From assembly GCA_963277665.1 (NCBI GenBank), contig OY728136.1, positions 1,971,348,576 through 1,971,412,575 of the forward strand: a stretch of 64,000 bases of DNA, in the 5' to 3' direction. This DNA is from Viscum album (taxonomy: Eukaryota; Streptophyta; Magnoliopsida; Santalales; Viscaceae). Every line of letters begins with the position of its first letter. The stretch's first letter is position 1. Positions 1-10,793 of this stretch are shown piece after piece. The notes under the pieces are model-generated. The model had not been told where the DNA came from. It made no database searches and was given only the letters and a program-made list of their open reading frames with translations. A program made the position numbers and the translations under genes.

Positions 1-1450
1 AAAAGCGGAAGAGTTAATGAATGGTGGGGCATGGTAATGAAATGGTATTAATAATAAATGGGTTGGTTGGTTGATAAGAATAAATTGGTTTTGTTGCTTG
101 TGTTTTCCTAACTTGATTTGTGGATGGAATGGATATCTTTTACGAACGATCGATGTGGATGGTTGTGGATAGTTGCCAAGTAGTTAAGGAACTAAATAAA
201 CTAATTCTGCTAAAATGTGAAAACCTAAATGGGGTTGGGGTTGTATGTTGTATGCATGCTTCGTAGTAGCAGTGTCGAGGCACGTACTCAGTTTCTCTGT
301 ATAGAAGCCATAGGTTGGGCTGTGCGTTTGGTATACATATATATATCTGTATCATTTTTGTTTTATCGCACCCCACACATGTTGAGCACTTAGTGCCGAA
401 CACTCCCATTTCATGGGAGAGGGTTTTTTCACTTAGTTACTAGCTCCTTCCTTCTCCTTCTCCCCTAGGCTGTTATGGCTCGAGGCAACCTTACACCTAC
501 GACTCTTCGGGTAGGTTTTGATTGGGGTGGTTTTAGCCCAAGACTCATCGGGCAGGTTCTACTGTTTCCCAAGAATCTTCGGGATGAGGCCCAGGTGTGT
601 GCGGGCAGGATACGTGGTTGTGAGGCCCCGGTGTGTGCGGGCGGGATACGTGGTTGTGAGTCCCAGGTGTGTGCGGGCGGGATACGTGGTTGTGAGGCCC
701 AGGTGTGTGCCGGCGGGATACCTGGTTGTGTGGCCAAGGTGTGTGAGGGTGGGATACGTGGTTGTGAGGCCCAGGTGTGTGCGGGCGGGGAGAGTGAGGC
801 AGCATCAGGACGTTTTCCATTAGAAAGAGCAGCTAACTACTAGGAAATGGTGTGGGGTACACAATACTCTTGTTTCTAATATACTACTACATGTTGTGAT
901 TGTGTTTTTGGTGAGTGTGGAAGGTGAGGTTGGGTGGATAGAACTCCTTGCTAGGTTTCTTCTGTAGTTCTCACGGGACATTAGGATGTCTCTCCACTTG
1001 TGCACGAGAGCTTTAGGTTTCCCTACTAAGTATACTTGTATGCTCACCCTACATTTACATTTAGGTTTCCAGGAGGACTACCAGGGCTGTGCGGGACCCT
1101 ACTAGTCAGACAATTGGAGTTGTTGTTGTTGCTGTACACTTTTTTCTTTTGGTATTGTACTTTGAGATTTCTTGTACTTTCACCTTGTTATAAAATTGGT
1201 TAAACATGCATGTGGGATTGGTTTGGGTTTATTTCTATACACTTGTTCTTTTACATTTTGGTGGTTGACTTGTCCTATTTCCCGATCTTAAAATAATAAA
1301 AGGGTAATGCCTCCCATATTTGTGAAAACTCATACCCTTGGTGCTAGTCGCCAACCCGGGCCCTAGTGGAGGCGGGACTCGGGGGTCATTATCTCTCTTT
1401 CACCATTTCCAGCTCAGGAGGGGCATCCTTGGTGTGAGCGGGTCATGACA
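1..1450 (+). repeat. Chromovirus LTR 1 (3' part; left end outside window)
   Basis: This stretch aligns base by base with 15,651-17,027 and about 7,388-8,800. It starts inside the LTR and ends at CATGACA, three bases before the primer-binding site. It carries the 36-bp minisatellite at 586-791 and AT-rich sequence with AATAAA-like motifs near 1290. It keeps the conserved 3' end around 1310-1400, which contains GGTGCTAGTCGCCA. The U3 and promoter lie outside the window. Confidence 0.92.
586..791 (+). repeat. 36-bp minisatellite in LTR 1, five full units plus a partial
   Basis: Units start at 586, 622, 658, 694 and 730, each like GAGGCCCAGGTGTGTGCGGG plus GATACGTGGTTGT. A partial sixth unit begins at 766. 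As 36 is divisible by three, several frames stay open on both strands and give a false 12-residue repeat protein. The other two LTRs have fewer units. Confidence 0.95.
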
Positions 1451-1453
1451 GAA

Positions 1454-1465
1454 TGGTATCAGAGG
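1454..1465 (+). other. Primer-binding site (tRNA-Met type), copy 1
   Basis: TGGTATCAGAGG lies three bases after the LTR end. It matches the standard TGGTATCAGAGC complement of the 3' end of initiator tRNA-Met except in the last base. Confidence 0.9.
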
Positions 1466-1813
1466 TGATGGTTGAGAGATAGGATGGAGTCTAGGGTTAG
1501 GCATAGTGAGGATTGCATGGGATGGTTGGGAAACAATGTTGGTTAATCATAGTGCGTGACATAGGCTAGGGAGTACTGGCTAGGACACTGGATTTTAGGT
1601 CCCCCTCGTGATCCGATGCAAGGACTCTGAGCCTACCGAACGACCAAGTGAGACTACATTGATTGTAGGGTAGAGACCCTAGGGAAGGTAAATTCATCAT
1701 CATGATTGTGTTTTACTTGATTTGGGTGTTCTGGGAATGAAATTGAAAAAACTAAAACCCTGAGAAATTTCATCACTACTTGGGGTTAGGTGATCTCTAT
1801 TTACCATACAGCT
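1466..1813 (+). other. Leader between primer site and gag, copy 1
   Basis: This is untranslated leader, homologous to 8816-9162 of copy 2. It ends in TTACCATACAG just before the gag start, which resembles a 3' splice site, although no intron can be shown. No ORF of note. Confidence 0.6.
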
Positions 1814-2740
1814 ATGGCACCTGGACGTCGTCCCCAGGTTTCTCAGACGGCCGAGGCCCAGCAGATTCAAGTGGTCGATCAGTTGAGGATTGACCGAGAG
1901 GAGGAAGATAGCCAGTGGCAGAAGACTCTCTGTTCTTTTCAGTGCCAGACCCTCAAAATGCACGAGGGTAGTACTTCGGATACGGAGACAGAGGGGTGGC
2001 ATGAGGAGCTAGGGATCGCTTTTACCTTGATCCGTGCTCTGAGGGAGTACTGGGTTCCCCTAGTAGTCAGTCAGCATAGAGGTGTGGCATGACAGTGGTG
2101 GATACTCTACCTCAGAGAGAGGATAGAGGCAAAGGTTCCATGGGCTGACTTTAATAAGGAATTCCGAGAGGAATTCCTTTCTTCCATGATCATGGAGGAG
2201 AATCAGAAGGAGTTACTCTCCCTTCAGCAAGGGATTATGTCAGTACGAGAGTTGGGGATCAAGTTCAAGGATCTCATGTGCTTTTCTCTGAATCACTTTC
2301 TGGATGAGGAGTCTCGGGCGAGACGTTTGGAGGAGGTGCTTCATCCTTCGCTCCAGTATTCTGTCACCCCCTTCACCCTTCCGACGTACATGGCGGTACA
2401 GAAGAAGGCAGAGGTTGTAGAGAGGATGCACTTGCTGGGAGGTGCACCTCGAGAGGAGATCCAGCCAGGCTCGTTGAAGGGGAAGGCAGTCAGCAGCAGG
2501 TCTCTTGTGATAGGACCTTCCAGGTTCAGGCCAGTGGGGAGTAGGCCCCAGCAGTTCCAATTCAGATCTTCGGGTCCTAGTCCCTTTTTCACAAGCCCAG
2601 GACCGATGTTTTTTTCTTGTGGAGATTTCAGGCGCATTCAGAGTCTGTTCCTGACCCGAGCTCAGTACGGTGGAGGTGGGCAGGATCAGCGCCCACCTCA
2701 GCAGCACCAGTTTCCGGAAAGGCCCTTCCAGCAGCAGTAG
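1814..2740 (+). pseudogene. gag: gag (capsid region), chromovirus copy 1, broken
   Basis: The start at ATG 1814 (MAPGRR) is shared with copy 2 at 9163. A single frame runs to 2740 and is interrupted by a TGA at 2090-2092, where copy 2 has CAA (Gln) before QWW. The retrotransposon gag core follows: an SLIR-like helix region, QWW with a tryptophan pair, the FxKEFREEF segment near 2155-2185, and a basic Pro/Arg/Gln-rich tail from about 2500. The zinc knuckle is not intact: SCGDFRR near 2615-2640 is all that is left of a CCHC motif. In this lineage Gag forms the particle and is made as the N-terminal part of a gag-pol polyprotein. The downstream protease is in the same frame, consistent with that. 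Confidence 0.88.
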
Positions 2741-2908
2741 GACCATGCTCCTCCGAGGGCAGACTTTGCGGGAGGAGGCTGACCTCAACGTGCTCCTCAG
2801 AGACCTTGACCAGGGCTTGGTCAGGGAGGTGGACGACATCGGAGAGGCATAGGAGCTGGGCGTGGACAGTCACACAAAGCAGAGTTCACAGCTCCAGCAG
2901 GACCAGAG

Positions 2909-3361
2909 GTGGTGCGATGTAGTATTTTTTTGTTCAGCACTCTTGTTTCTGCTTTGTTCAATTCGGGAGCTTCACACTCCTTTGTTGCACCTGGTCTAGC
3001 CCATGCTTTTGGACTAGAACTAGAGACACTTTCCATACCACTGGTGCTGAGTACACCAGTTGGAGGCCAGACTAGCATATCTTGTGTTTGCCGGAGATGT
3101 GGGATGACATTGGGACCACATCAATCTAGTGGTGACCTTCTTCTGTTATAGATGCAGCCATACGATGTCATCCTAGGCATCGACTGGTTGTTTTATGTTA
3201 ATTCCATTTTCGACTTCTTCCGGAGAATTGTCGTGTTCTATGACGTGGATGGGCAGCACGTATCTTTTGTTGGCGAGAGGAGCTATCAGGTAGGAAGCCA
3301 TCATGTAAAGCCTCTCCTTTCCTTGTTAGGCGGGTTATTAGTGGTTCCATTTGATACATAG
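2909..3361 (+). pseudogene. pol: pol protease domain, copy 1, broken
   Basis: This is the aspartic protease (retropepsin) part of pol. The active-site motif reads FNSGASHSF near 2960-2985, with Asn in place of the catalytic Asp (copy 2 has FDSGATHSF), so this copy would be inactive. The second hallmark, YDVILGIDWL, is at about 3160-3190. A TAG at 3149-3151 splits the domain, and a TAG also follows at 3359-3361. The frame is the same as gag upstream and RT downstream, as expected for a single gag-pol frame. Confidence 0.88.
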
Positions 3362-3427
3362 ATGATGGATGTATCGAAGGTTTTTGGGGAGTTCCTCGAT
3401 GTTTTTCCTAATAAGGTTATGACTCTA

Positions 3428-3443
3428 CCCCCCCCCCCCCCCC
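3428..3443 (+). repeat. C16 homopolymer in the protease-RT linker, copy 1
   Basis: Sixteen consecutive C residues encode a proline run just before the RREVEF-like start of the RT region. With 16 C the protease frame reads straight into RT. Copy 2 has 17 C at the same place. Confidence 0.95.
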
Positions 3444-4735
3444 GACGAGACGTTGAGTTCGGGATAGACTTATAGCCTGGTTCCTGTCTGATTTCGATGG
3501 CCCCTTATCGGATGGCACCTTTGGAGTTGTGGGAGTTGCGGATTCAGATTGACGATCTGATGGAAAAGGGTTTTCTTCGACCTAGCGTATCACCATGGGG
3601 TGCTCCAGTTTTGTTCGTGATGAAGGTAGATGGTGGTCTCAGGCTATTTATAGACTACCGAAGGTTGAACCAGGTAACAGTCAAGAACCGTTACCCCTTC
3701 AAAGGATAGATGATCTCTTCGACCAACTGAGGGGAGCAGGTTGGTTTTCTAAGATTGATCTACGATCTGGATATCATCAGCTGAGGGTACAGGATAGTGA
3801 CATCTCGAAGACGGCTTTCAGGTGCAGGTATGGGAACTTCGAGTTTGTAGTATTGCCGTTTGGAGTTACGAATGCACCGGCTGTGTTCATGTGACTTATG
3901 AACTTTTCCATCCGAGAGTTTCTGGACCAGTTCGTCGTTGTGTTTATCGGTGACATCCTGACCTAATCAAGATCAGAGGAGGAGCACGTTGATCATCTTA
4001 GGGATGTCTTAGAAGTCCTTCGACACCACCAGCATTACGGGAAATTGTCGAAGTGTAAGTTCTTGACACAAGAAGTACACTTCCTTGGGAAGGTAGTGTC
4101 TCAGCATGGAGTGTCAGTGGACCCATCGAAGGTGGAGGCAGTTGTTTCTTTGGTAGCGCCCAAGAGCATGGCAACGTTCGTAGTTTCCTAGGGTTATCAG
4201 GTTACTATCAGAAGTTAGATTCAGACTTCTCTCGAGTTGCTCCTCCATTGAAAGCTTTGACTAGGAAGGACCAGGTCTTTCTTTGGAGCAATCAATGCCA
4301 GAAGGCTTTCGACTACCTGAAGGAGAAGTTGGGCAGTGCTCCCGTACTCAGGTTTCCAGAGGAAGGGTTGTTGTATGAGGTGTTTTGTGATGCTTCTGGC
4401 CTTGGTATGGGGTGTGTGCTAATGTAGAAGAAGGGAGTGATCTGTTATGGGTCTAGGCATTTACGCCCTCATGAGCATAACTATGCCACCCTGGCCTAGA
4501 GATTGCAGCAGTAGTGTTCGCACTGAAGTTGTGGCGACATTACCTATTTGCGGAGCTCTTTGTGGTGTTCTCAGATCACAAGAGCCTACTTTATATCTTC
4601 TCCCACCGTGACCTGAACCTGCGGAAGCGGATATGGGTTGAGTTTCTCCAATACTATGACTTTGAGATCTCTTACACTGAAGTTATGTGCAACGTTGTGG
4701 CTGATGCCCTGAGCAGGAAGTCACATAAATAAGTG
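3444..4735 (+). pseudogene. pol: pol reverse transcriptase and RNase H, copy 1, broken
   Basis: RT begins with the PYRMAP motif near 3500, followed by [43 protein letters not shown] and [15 protein letters not shown]. The catalytic box reads FIGD (3948 on) where copy 2 keeps FIDD, so one catalytic Asp is lost. A one-base deletion near 3700 (compare 11,042-11,052 in copy 2) shifts the frame. TGA at 3892-3894 replaces a Gly codon, and further shifts occur near 4165-4200. RNase H starts at FCDASGLGMG (about 4385) and continues through the FSDHKSLLYIF box (4570 on) to the VVADALSRKSHK end near 4732. The combination of nonsense, frameshift and active-site changes makes this a clear pseudogene. Confidence 0.92.
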
Positions 4736-4739
4736 GTTC

Positions 4740-6270
4740 AGATATCCACTAATGCTAGGAAGGATATGGGAGAGTTGGCTTCCTTGAACTTGGATGCCAG
4801 GGTAGAAGGTGTTAGAGGTTGTTTGTTTCAGATGATAGTGTAGTCCTCCTTGTTGTTGCCGGTGGAAGAGTCTCAGTGGGGGGACTCCGAGGCGGAAGTG
4901 ATGCGGGATCGTGTCGATCAGGGGAACGCTGTAGAAGGATGGTCAAAGGACAGCCGACATCAGATGCTTTTCCATGGAAGATTGTTTGTCCCGGACACAA
5001 TGTGTGAGGGAGTTCTCTGTGAGTTCCATAGATCAGCATTGGCGGTACATCCAAGAGTTTCAAAAATGTACCATGTCCTGAGGGAACAGTTTTGGTGGCC
5101 CGGGGTGAAACGAGTAGTGGCGGAGTTTGTGGCTAAATGCCTAGTGTGTCCGCAAGTGAAGGCTGAACACCGTGTTCCTAGTGGTTTGTTGCATCCTTTA
5201 TATGTCCCCGAGTGGAAGTGGGATGACATCTCAATGGACTTCATCACAGGACTACCCAGAGCTCAGGGTGGTTATGATGCTATCTGGGTAGTGGTCGATC
5301 GACTGATGAAATCAGCTCACTTATTAGCAATTACGGAGTCGGGACCGGTGAGTACCTTAGCACAGAGGTACATAGACGAAGTTGTGCAGTTGAATGGAGT
5401 CCCAAAGACTATCATATTATATCGGGATACTCGGTTTACCTCATAAGTCTGGAGGAGGTTACAACATGCTTTTGGAACCCAGCTACGCCTTAGCACTTCT
5501 TTCCACCCTAGACCGATGGGTAGACAGAGCGGACTATCCAGATGCTGGAGGACATGCAGCGACCATGCAGTCTGGATTTCAGAAGATCATGGGTACGACA
5601 CATGCCTTTAGTAGAGTTTTCCTACTACAACAGCTTCCACTCTACTATTGGCATGGCACCGTTTGAGGATTTGTATGGAAGACCATGTCGTTCACCTATT
5701 TGCTGGGCAGAGGTTGGTGAGACAGGTGCTCTTGGGCCAGAGGTAGTGCAGAGCACCACAGAGAATGTCCAGCTGGTAAATGAGAGGATGAAAGTGGCTC
5801 AGGACTGACAAAAGTCTTATGCTGATCATCAAAGGAGGCCCTTGGAGTTCGAGGTGGGAGATCATGTGTTCTTTAAGGTTTCCCCTCGATGGGGGTAGCA
5901 GAGGATTGGGAAAGGGAGCAAGCTCTCACCTAGGTTCATCGGACCTTTAGAGGTGCTGAGGCAAGTCGGCGAGGTATCATATCAGATGGCCCTGCCACCT
6001 CAGTTGGAGAAGGGTCATGACATCTTCCACGTCTCCCAGCTTCGTCGATACTTACACGATGACTCCCACGTTATCTAATGGGGAGAGTTAGATATGGAAG
6101 ATGATACTACCTTCGAGGAATGACCAGTCAGAATCAAGGATCGTAAGGAGAAGGTGCTTCGTGGGCGAACCATCACCTTGGTTCGTGTGTTGTGGAGGCA
6201 TGGAGGCCTCGAGGAGAGCACTTGGGAGCGGGAGAACTAGATGCACGCTCAGTACCTAGATTTTTTTTGA
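4740..6270 (+). pseudogene. pol: pol integrase and chromodomain, copy 1, broken
   Basis: The N-terminal zinc-binding region is at about 5028-5160 (HRSALAVHP, later CLVCPQVK). The catalytic core has the first Asp in ISMDFITGLP (5230 on). The second catalytic Asp is replaced: ILYRD (about 5410) where copy 2 has ISDRD. TAA follows RFTS at 5443, and several frameshifts occur between 5440 and 5670. The C-terminal domain (VGDHVFFKVSP, LSPRFIGP) and a chromodomain-like tail (VLWRHGGLEESTWERE, MHAQY) run to TGA 6268-6270. Chromodomains in this lineage are thought to steer insertion toward heterochromatin. Stops also occur at 5806-5808, 5896 and 6121. Confidence 0.9.
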
Positions 6271-6550
6271 CTTTTCTTTTCCCTTGTTCTTCTAAGCTTT
6301 GTGTTGATGTTATACTATGTACCTTTGATATTTGGAATTCTTGGATTTTCAGTTGTGAGACCTTTTGTTTCTGTGTTCCCTGGTAATGCGTAACACGTCC
6401 GAATGTGTAGGGAAAGGGAAAAACCTAACCCTTAATAGAGATGCATTAATGCAGATGCGATTGAACCCATGTGGGCAAGTCAGTGCCGCCTAAAGCGGAT
6501 AATATCTCGACATAGGAGAAGGAATTTCTAAAAACCACATGTTCGGGCAG
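6271..6550 (+). other. 3' untranslated remnant of copy 1, ending at a deletion junction
   Basis: Homologous to 13,623-13,900 of copy 2. It includes one unit (about 6428-6525) of a block that is present twice in copy 2. The similarity to internal sequence stops at GTTCGGGCAG (6541-6550), and LTR-like sequence starts at once. The polypurine tract and the start of the LTR are missing. Confidence 0.8.
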
Positions 6551-8800
6551 TATGACGGATTTACGATCCTTCAGCGGCCACGAGATCATAACAATGAGGC
6601 GGAACTTCCGTGCCTGGATCTGTTGTCTTTCCTTCGGCCTTTCCTTTCTGAATTCCACCCGAGGCGGTTTTTCCGGGACCCGACAGAAGTGACAGATGCC
6701 GACGTACGTCTTCTAAGGTTGATCCGGTGGAGCATTGCGATCAGAACCTCTTGAGGTAGTGATCTTACCTTCGTCTCTCTAATTTGGGTATCATGCGGAG
6801 TGGGTATCCTTTTTTTTCATGAGAAATAGTTGAACCATTAAATGAAGATAATAACTGGTTAAATAACGGGGTTGAGAAGTTTGTGATTGCTGTTAATTTA
6901 TATCGTGTGATATTATGTTATGAATTAAATAGGCTTACAACTACTGAAAATCACGGTTGTTGGGGGCCTTTGCTTGCGCAATTAAATGTTGCCCTATCTT
7001 TCTTGACCATTTTTGTGGATGGAAACTTCGTTGAATGTAGAAATATGGTTAATCACGTAAATTTGGATGATTAAATGAAAATCTGGAACCCTTGTGTGAT
7101 CACCCCGGTTGAACAAAATTGAATAATGAACATGTGGGTGTTGGCTTGGATACGTGGCATGTGATGGGGGTGTTTTGTGGGTTGTTTTGGATCGGGTGAG
7201 AAGCGGGGCTGTGGTTGACTTGGTTGTGGGTTGGTGTGAATGTTATGTTTGTGATGGGAAGTGGGCATGTGATAAACTGTATTAAAGGGATAATAATGTA
7301 CGGTGCTGTTGTGGTTTTGGCAGTTGGCAGCGGGGCTACTGGGATGGGTTTGAATGTGATCGAACTATGGGTTGTAAATAATAAATAAAAGCGTAAGAGT
7401 TAATGAATGGTGGGGCGTGGTAATGAAACAGTATTAATAAAAAATGGGTTGGTTGGTTGATAAGAAGAACTTGGTTGTGTTGCTTGAGTTTTCCTAACTT
7501 GATTTGTGGATGGCAGAGATATGTTTTACGAACGATCGATGTGGTTGGTTGTGGATAGTTTCCCAGTAGTTAAGGAACTAAATAAACTAATTCTGCTGAA
7601 ATGTGAAAACCTAAATAGGGTTGGGGTTGTTTTTTGTATGCATGCTTCGTAGTAGCAGTGCTGAGGCACATGCTCAGTTTCTCTGTTTAGAATCCATAGT
7701 TTGGGATGTGTGTTTGGTATACATATATATATCTGAATCTTTTGTGTTTTATCGCACCCCACCCATGTTGAGTACCTAGTGAAGAACACTCTCATTTCAT
7801 GGGAGAGGGTGCTTCCCCTTAGTTACTAGCTCCTTCCGACTCCTTCTCCCCTAGGATGTGATGTCTTGAGGCGACCTTACACCTAAGACTCTTCGGTAGG
7901 TTTTGATTGGGGTGGTTTTAGCCCACGACTCTTGGGGTAGGTTCTACTGTTTCCCAAGAATCATCGGGATGAGGACCATGTGTGTGTGGGTGGGATACGT
8001 GGTTGTGAGGCCCAGGTGTGTGGGGGCCAGATACATGGTTGTGAGGCCCATGTATGTGCGGGAGGGATACGTGGTTGTGAGGCCGAGGTGTGTGCGGGCA
8101 GGATACGTGGTTGTGACGCCCAGGTGTGTGTGGGCAGGGAGAGTGTGGCAGTGTCAGGACGTTCGCCATTAGGAAGAGCAGCTGACTACTGGGAAGTGGT
8201 GCGGGGTACCCAATACTCTTGTTTCTTATATAATACTACCTGTTGAGATTGTGTTTTTGGTGAGTGTGGATGATGAGGTTGGGTGGATATAACTCCTTGC
8301 TAAGTTTCTTCTGTTCATCTCATGGGACATTAGGATGTCTCCCCACTTGTGCACAAGAGCTCTAGGTTTCCCTACTGAGTATACTTGTATACTCACCCAA
8401 CGTTTACTTTCAAGTTTCCAGGAGGACTACCAGGGCCATGCGGGACCCTACTAGTTGGACATTTGGAGTTGTTATAGTTGATGTACACTTGTTTCTTTTG
8501 GTATTGTACTTTGAGCTTTCTTGTACTTGCACCTAGTTATAAAATTGTTTAAACATGCATGTGGGATTGGTTTGGGTTTATTCCTATACACTTTTTCTTT
8601 TCCTTTTTGGTGGTTGACATGTCCTATTTCCCGATCGTAAATTAATAAAAGGGTAATGCCTCCCATATTTGTGAAAACTCATACCCTTGGTGCTAGTTGC
8701 CAACCCGGGGCCTACTAGAGGCGGGAATCGGGGGGTCAATATCTCCCTTTCACCATTTTCACCTCAGGAGGGGAATCTTTGGTGGGAGGGGGTCGTGAAA
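6551..8800 (+). repeat. Chromovirus LTR 2 (middle), U3 deleted
   Basis: From about 6555 this aligns with LTR 3 from about 14,818 onward and ends at CGTGAAA before the copy 2 primer site. Relative to the complete layout in copy 2 and LTR 3, about 0.9 kb (13,901 to about 14,815) is gone. That stretch holds the PPT, the LTR start, the palindrome array and the TATA box. The middle LTR therefore has no promoter, and copy 2 has no functional 5' LTR. Confidence 0.88.
7971..8140 (+). repeat. 36-bp minisatellite in LTR 2, four full units plus a partial
   Basis: Units start at 7971, 8007, 8043 and 8079, with a partial at 8115. They are the same family as 586-791 but with one unit fewer and more divergence (for example GAGGACCATG in unit 1). 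Confidence 0.93.
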
Positions 8801-8803
8801 GAA

Positions 8804-8815
8804 TGGTATCAGAGG
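8804..8815 (+). other. Primer-binding site (tRNA-Met type), copy 2
   Basis: TGGTATCAGAGG, identical to the site in copy 1, lies three bases after the end of the middle LTR. Confidence 0.9.
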
Positions 8816-9162
8816 TGATGGTTGAGAGATAAGATGGAGTCTGGAGTTAGGAACAGTGAGGATTTCATGGGATGGTAGGGAAATAGTGTTGGTTAATCTG
8901 GGTGTGTGACATAGGCCTGGGAGCACTGGCAAGGACACGAGATTTTAGGGCCCCCCGTGATCCGATGCAAGGACTCTGAGCCTACCGAAATACCAAGTGA
9001 GACTACATTGATTGCAGGGTAGAGACCCTAGGGAAGGTACATGCATCATCATGATTGTGTTTTACTTGATTTGGGTGTTCTGGAAATGAAATTGAAAAAA
9101 ATGGAACCCTGGGAAATTTCCTTACTACTTGGGCTTAGGCGATCTCTGTTTACCATACAGCT
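8816..9162 (+). other. Leader between primer site and gag, copy 2
   Basis: Untranslated leader, the counterpart of 1466-1813, with small indels. It ends in TTACCATACAG before the gag ATG. No ORF of note. Confidence 0.6.
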
Positions 9163-10090
9163 ATGGCACCTGGACGTCGTCATTGGGTGGCTCAGACGGC
9201 CGAGGCCCAACAGATTCAGGCGGTCGATCAGTTGAGGATTGATCGAGAGGAGGAAGATAGCCAGTGGCAGAAGACTCTCCATTCTCTTCAGTGCCATACC
9301 CTCAATAAGTACGAGGGTAGTACTTCGGATACAAAGACTGAGGGGTTGCTGGAGGCGCTAGTGATCGCTTTTTCCTTGATCCATGCTCCGAAGGAGTACT
9401 CGGTTCACCTAGCAGACAGTCAGTTGAGAGGTGCGGCGCAACAGTGGTGGACGCTCTACCTCGGAGACAGGATAGAGGTAGAGGTTCCATGGGATGACTT
9501 TGACAAGGAATTCCGAGAGGAATTCCTTTCATCCATGATAAATGTGGAGAATCGACACGAGTCACTCTCCCTTCAGCAGGGGAGTATGTTAGTATGAGAG
9601 TTGGGGATCAAGTTCATGGATCACCTGCGCTTTGCTCCGAATCTCTTTCCGGATGAGGAGTCTCAGGCGAGACGTTTGGAGGAGGTGCTTCGTCCTTCGC
9701 TCCAGTATGCTTTCACCCCCATCACCCTTCCGACGTACATGGCGGTATAGTAGAAGGCAGAGGTTGTAGAGAGGATGTACTCACTGGGAGGTGCACCCCA
9801 AGAGGGGATCTAGCCGGGCTCGTCGAATGGGAAGGCAGTGAGCAGCAGGTCTCATGCGACACGACCTTCCAGGTTCAGGCCAATGGGGAGGAGGCCCCAA
9901 CAGTTCCAATTTTGATCATCGGGTCCTCGTCCATTTTTCACGAGCCCAGTATCGAATTTCTTTTATTGTGGAGGTTTCAGGCACGTTCTGAGTCGGTGAA
10001 CGAACCGTGCTCAGTATGGTGGAGGTGGTCAGGATTAGCACCCACCTCAGCAGAACTAGTTGTCGGCGAGGCCCTTCCAGCAGCAGCAAG
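9163..10090 (+). pseudogene. gag: gag (capsid region), chromovirus copy 2, broken
   Basis: ATG 9163 (MAPGRR) opens a frame that stays in register to 9597, covering the QQWWTLYLGD core and FDKEFREEF. A TGA follows MLV at 9595-9597; copy 1 has CGA here, so the stop is a C-to-T change at a CpG. Downstream the same protein sequence continues (ELGIKF, DEESQARRLEEVLRPS, LPTYMAV) with more stops near 9748 and 9811. The tail is Arg/Pro/Gln-rich. The zinc-knuckle Cys residues are reduced to a YCGGF remnant near 9965. Function and place in the particle are as for copy 1. Confidence 0.88.
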
Positions 10091-10257
10091 ACCATGATCC
10101 TCCGAGGGCAGACATTGCGGGAGGAGGCCGACCTCAGGGTGCTCCTCAGGGACCTTGACCAGGGCGTGGTCGAGGAGGTGGATGACATTAGAGAGGCAGA
10201 GGAGATGGGCATGGACAGTTGCACGCAGCAGAGATGACATCTCTAATAGGACCATAG

Positions 10258-10680
10258 GTGGTGCGAGGTACGATTTGTTGGTTCATCCCTCTTGTTTTTT
10301 CTTTGTTCGATTCGGGAGCTACGCACTCATTTCTTGCACCTGGTCTAGCTCATTCTTTGGGACTAGATGTTGAGAGACTTTTTGTACCACTAGTGTTGAG
10401 TTCACCAGTTGGGGGGCAGACTAGCATATCTTGTGTTTTCCGGAGATGTGGGATGACGTTGGGACCACATCAATCTATTGGGGACCTTCATCTGTAACAA
10501 ATGCAGCCATATGTTGTCATCATAGGCATCTACTGGTCATTTTCTGTTAGTCCCATTATCGACTACTTCCAGAGAAGAGTCATGTTCTCCGATGTGGATG
10601 GGCATCATGTATCTTTTGTTGGCGAGAGGAGCTATCAGGTAGGAAGCCGGCATGTGAAGCCTCTCCTTTACTTCTAAGGC
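10258..10680 (+). pseudogene. pol: pol protease domain, copy 2, broken
   Basis: The active-site motif FDSGATHSF is intact (about 10,304-10,330), unlike in copy 1. The following PVGGQTSISCVFRRCGMTLG matches copy 1 closely. A TAA at about 10,495 (copy 1 has its own stop one codon later) interrupts the domain before the second hallmark near 10,520, which is altered to YVVIIGIYW where DVILGIDW is usual. Several further stops occur before the C17 tract. Confidence 0.85.
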
Positions 10681-10776
10681 GGGTTATCAGTGGTTCCAGC
10701 TGATACAGAGATGATGGATGTCCCGGAGGTTTTTGGGAAGTTCCTCGATGTTTTTTCTGAGTAGGGTGTGACTCTA

Positions 10777-10793
10777 CCCCCCCCCCCCCCCCC
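10777..10793 (+). repeat. C17 homopolymer in the protease-RT linker, copy 2
   Basis: Seventeen consecutive C residues stand at the site where copy 1 has sixteen. The protease ORF (starting 10,258) and RT ORF (starting 10,844) are in different frames. One extra C is enough to explain that shift. Confidence 0.95.

Noticed and set aside
465..843. Cysteine-rich or His/Pro-rich 12-residue repeat proteins in several frames
   Set aside because: They are produced by the 36-bp minisatellite, which leaves frames open on both strands. The same happens at 7903-8246 and 16,176-16,409. No real gene features.
2240..2922. Minus-strand and alternate-frame ORFs over gag
   Set aside because: Shadows of the gag frame. 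The plus-strand frame has gag motifs and is shared by both copies.
3428..3443. Programmed frameshift signal at the poly(C) run
   Set aside because: In copy 1 the frame is continuous across it, so no shift is needed. The copy 2 difference is a single extra C.
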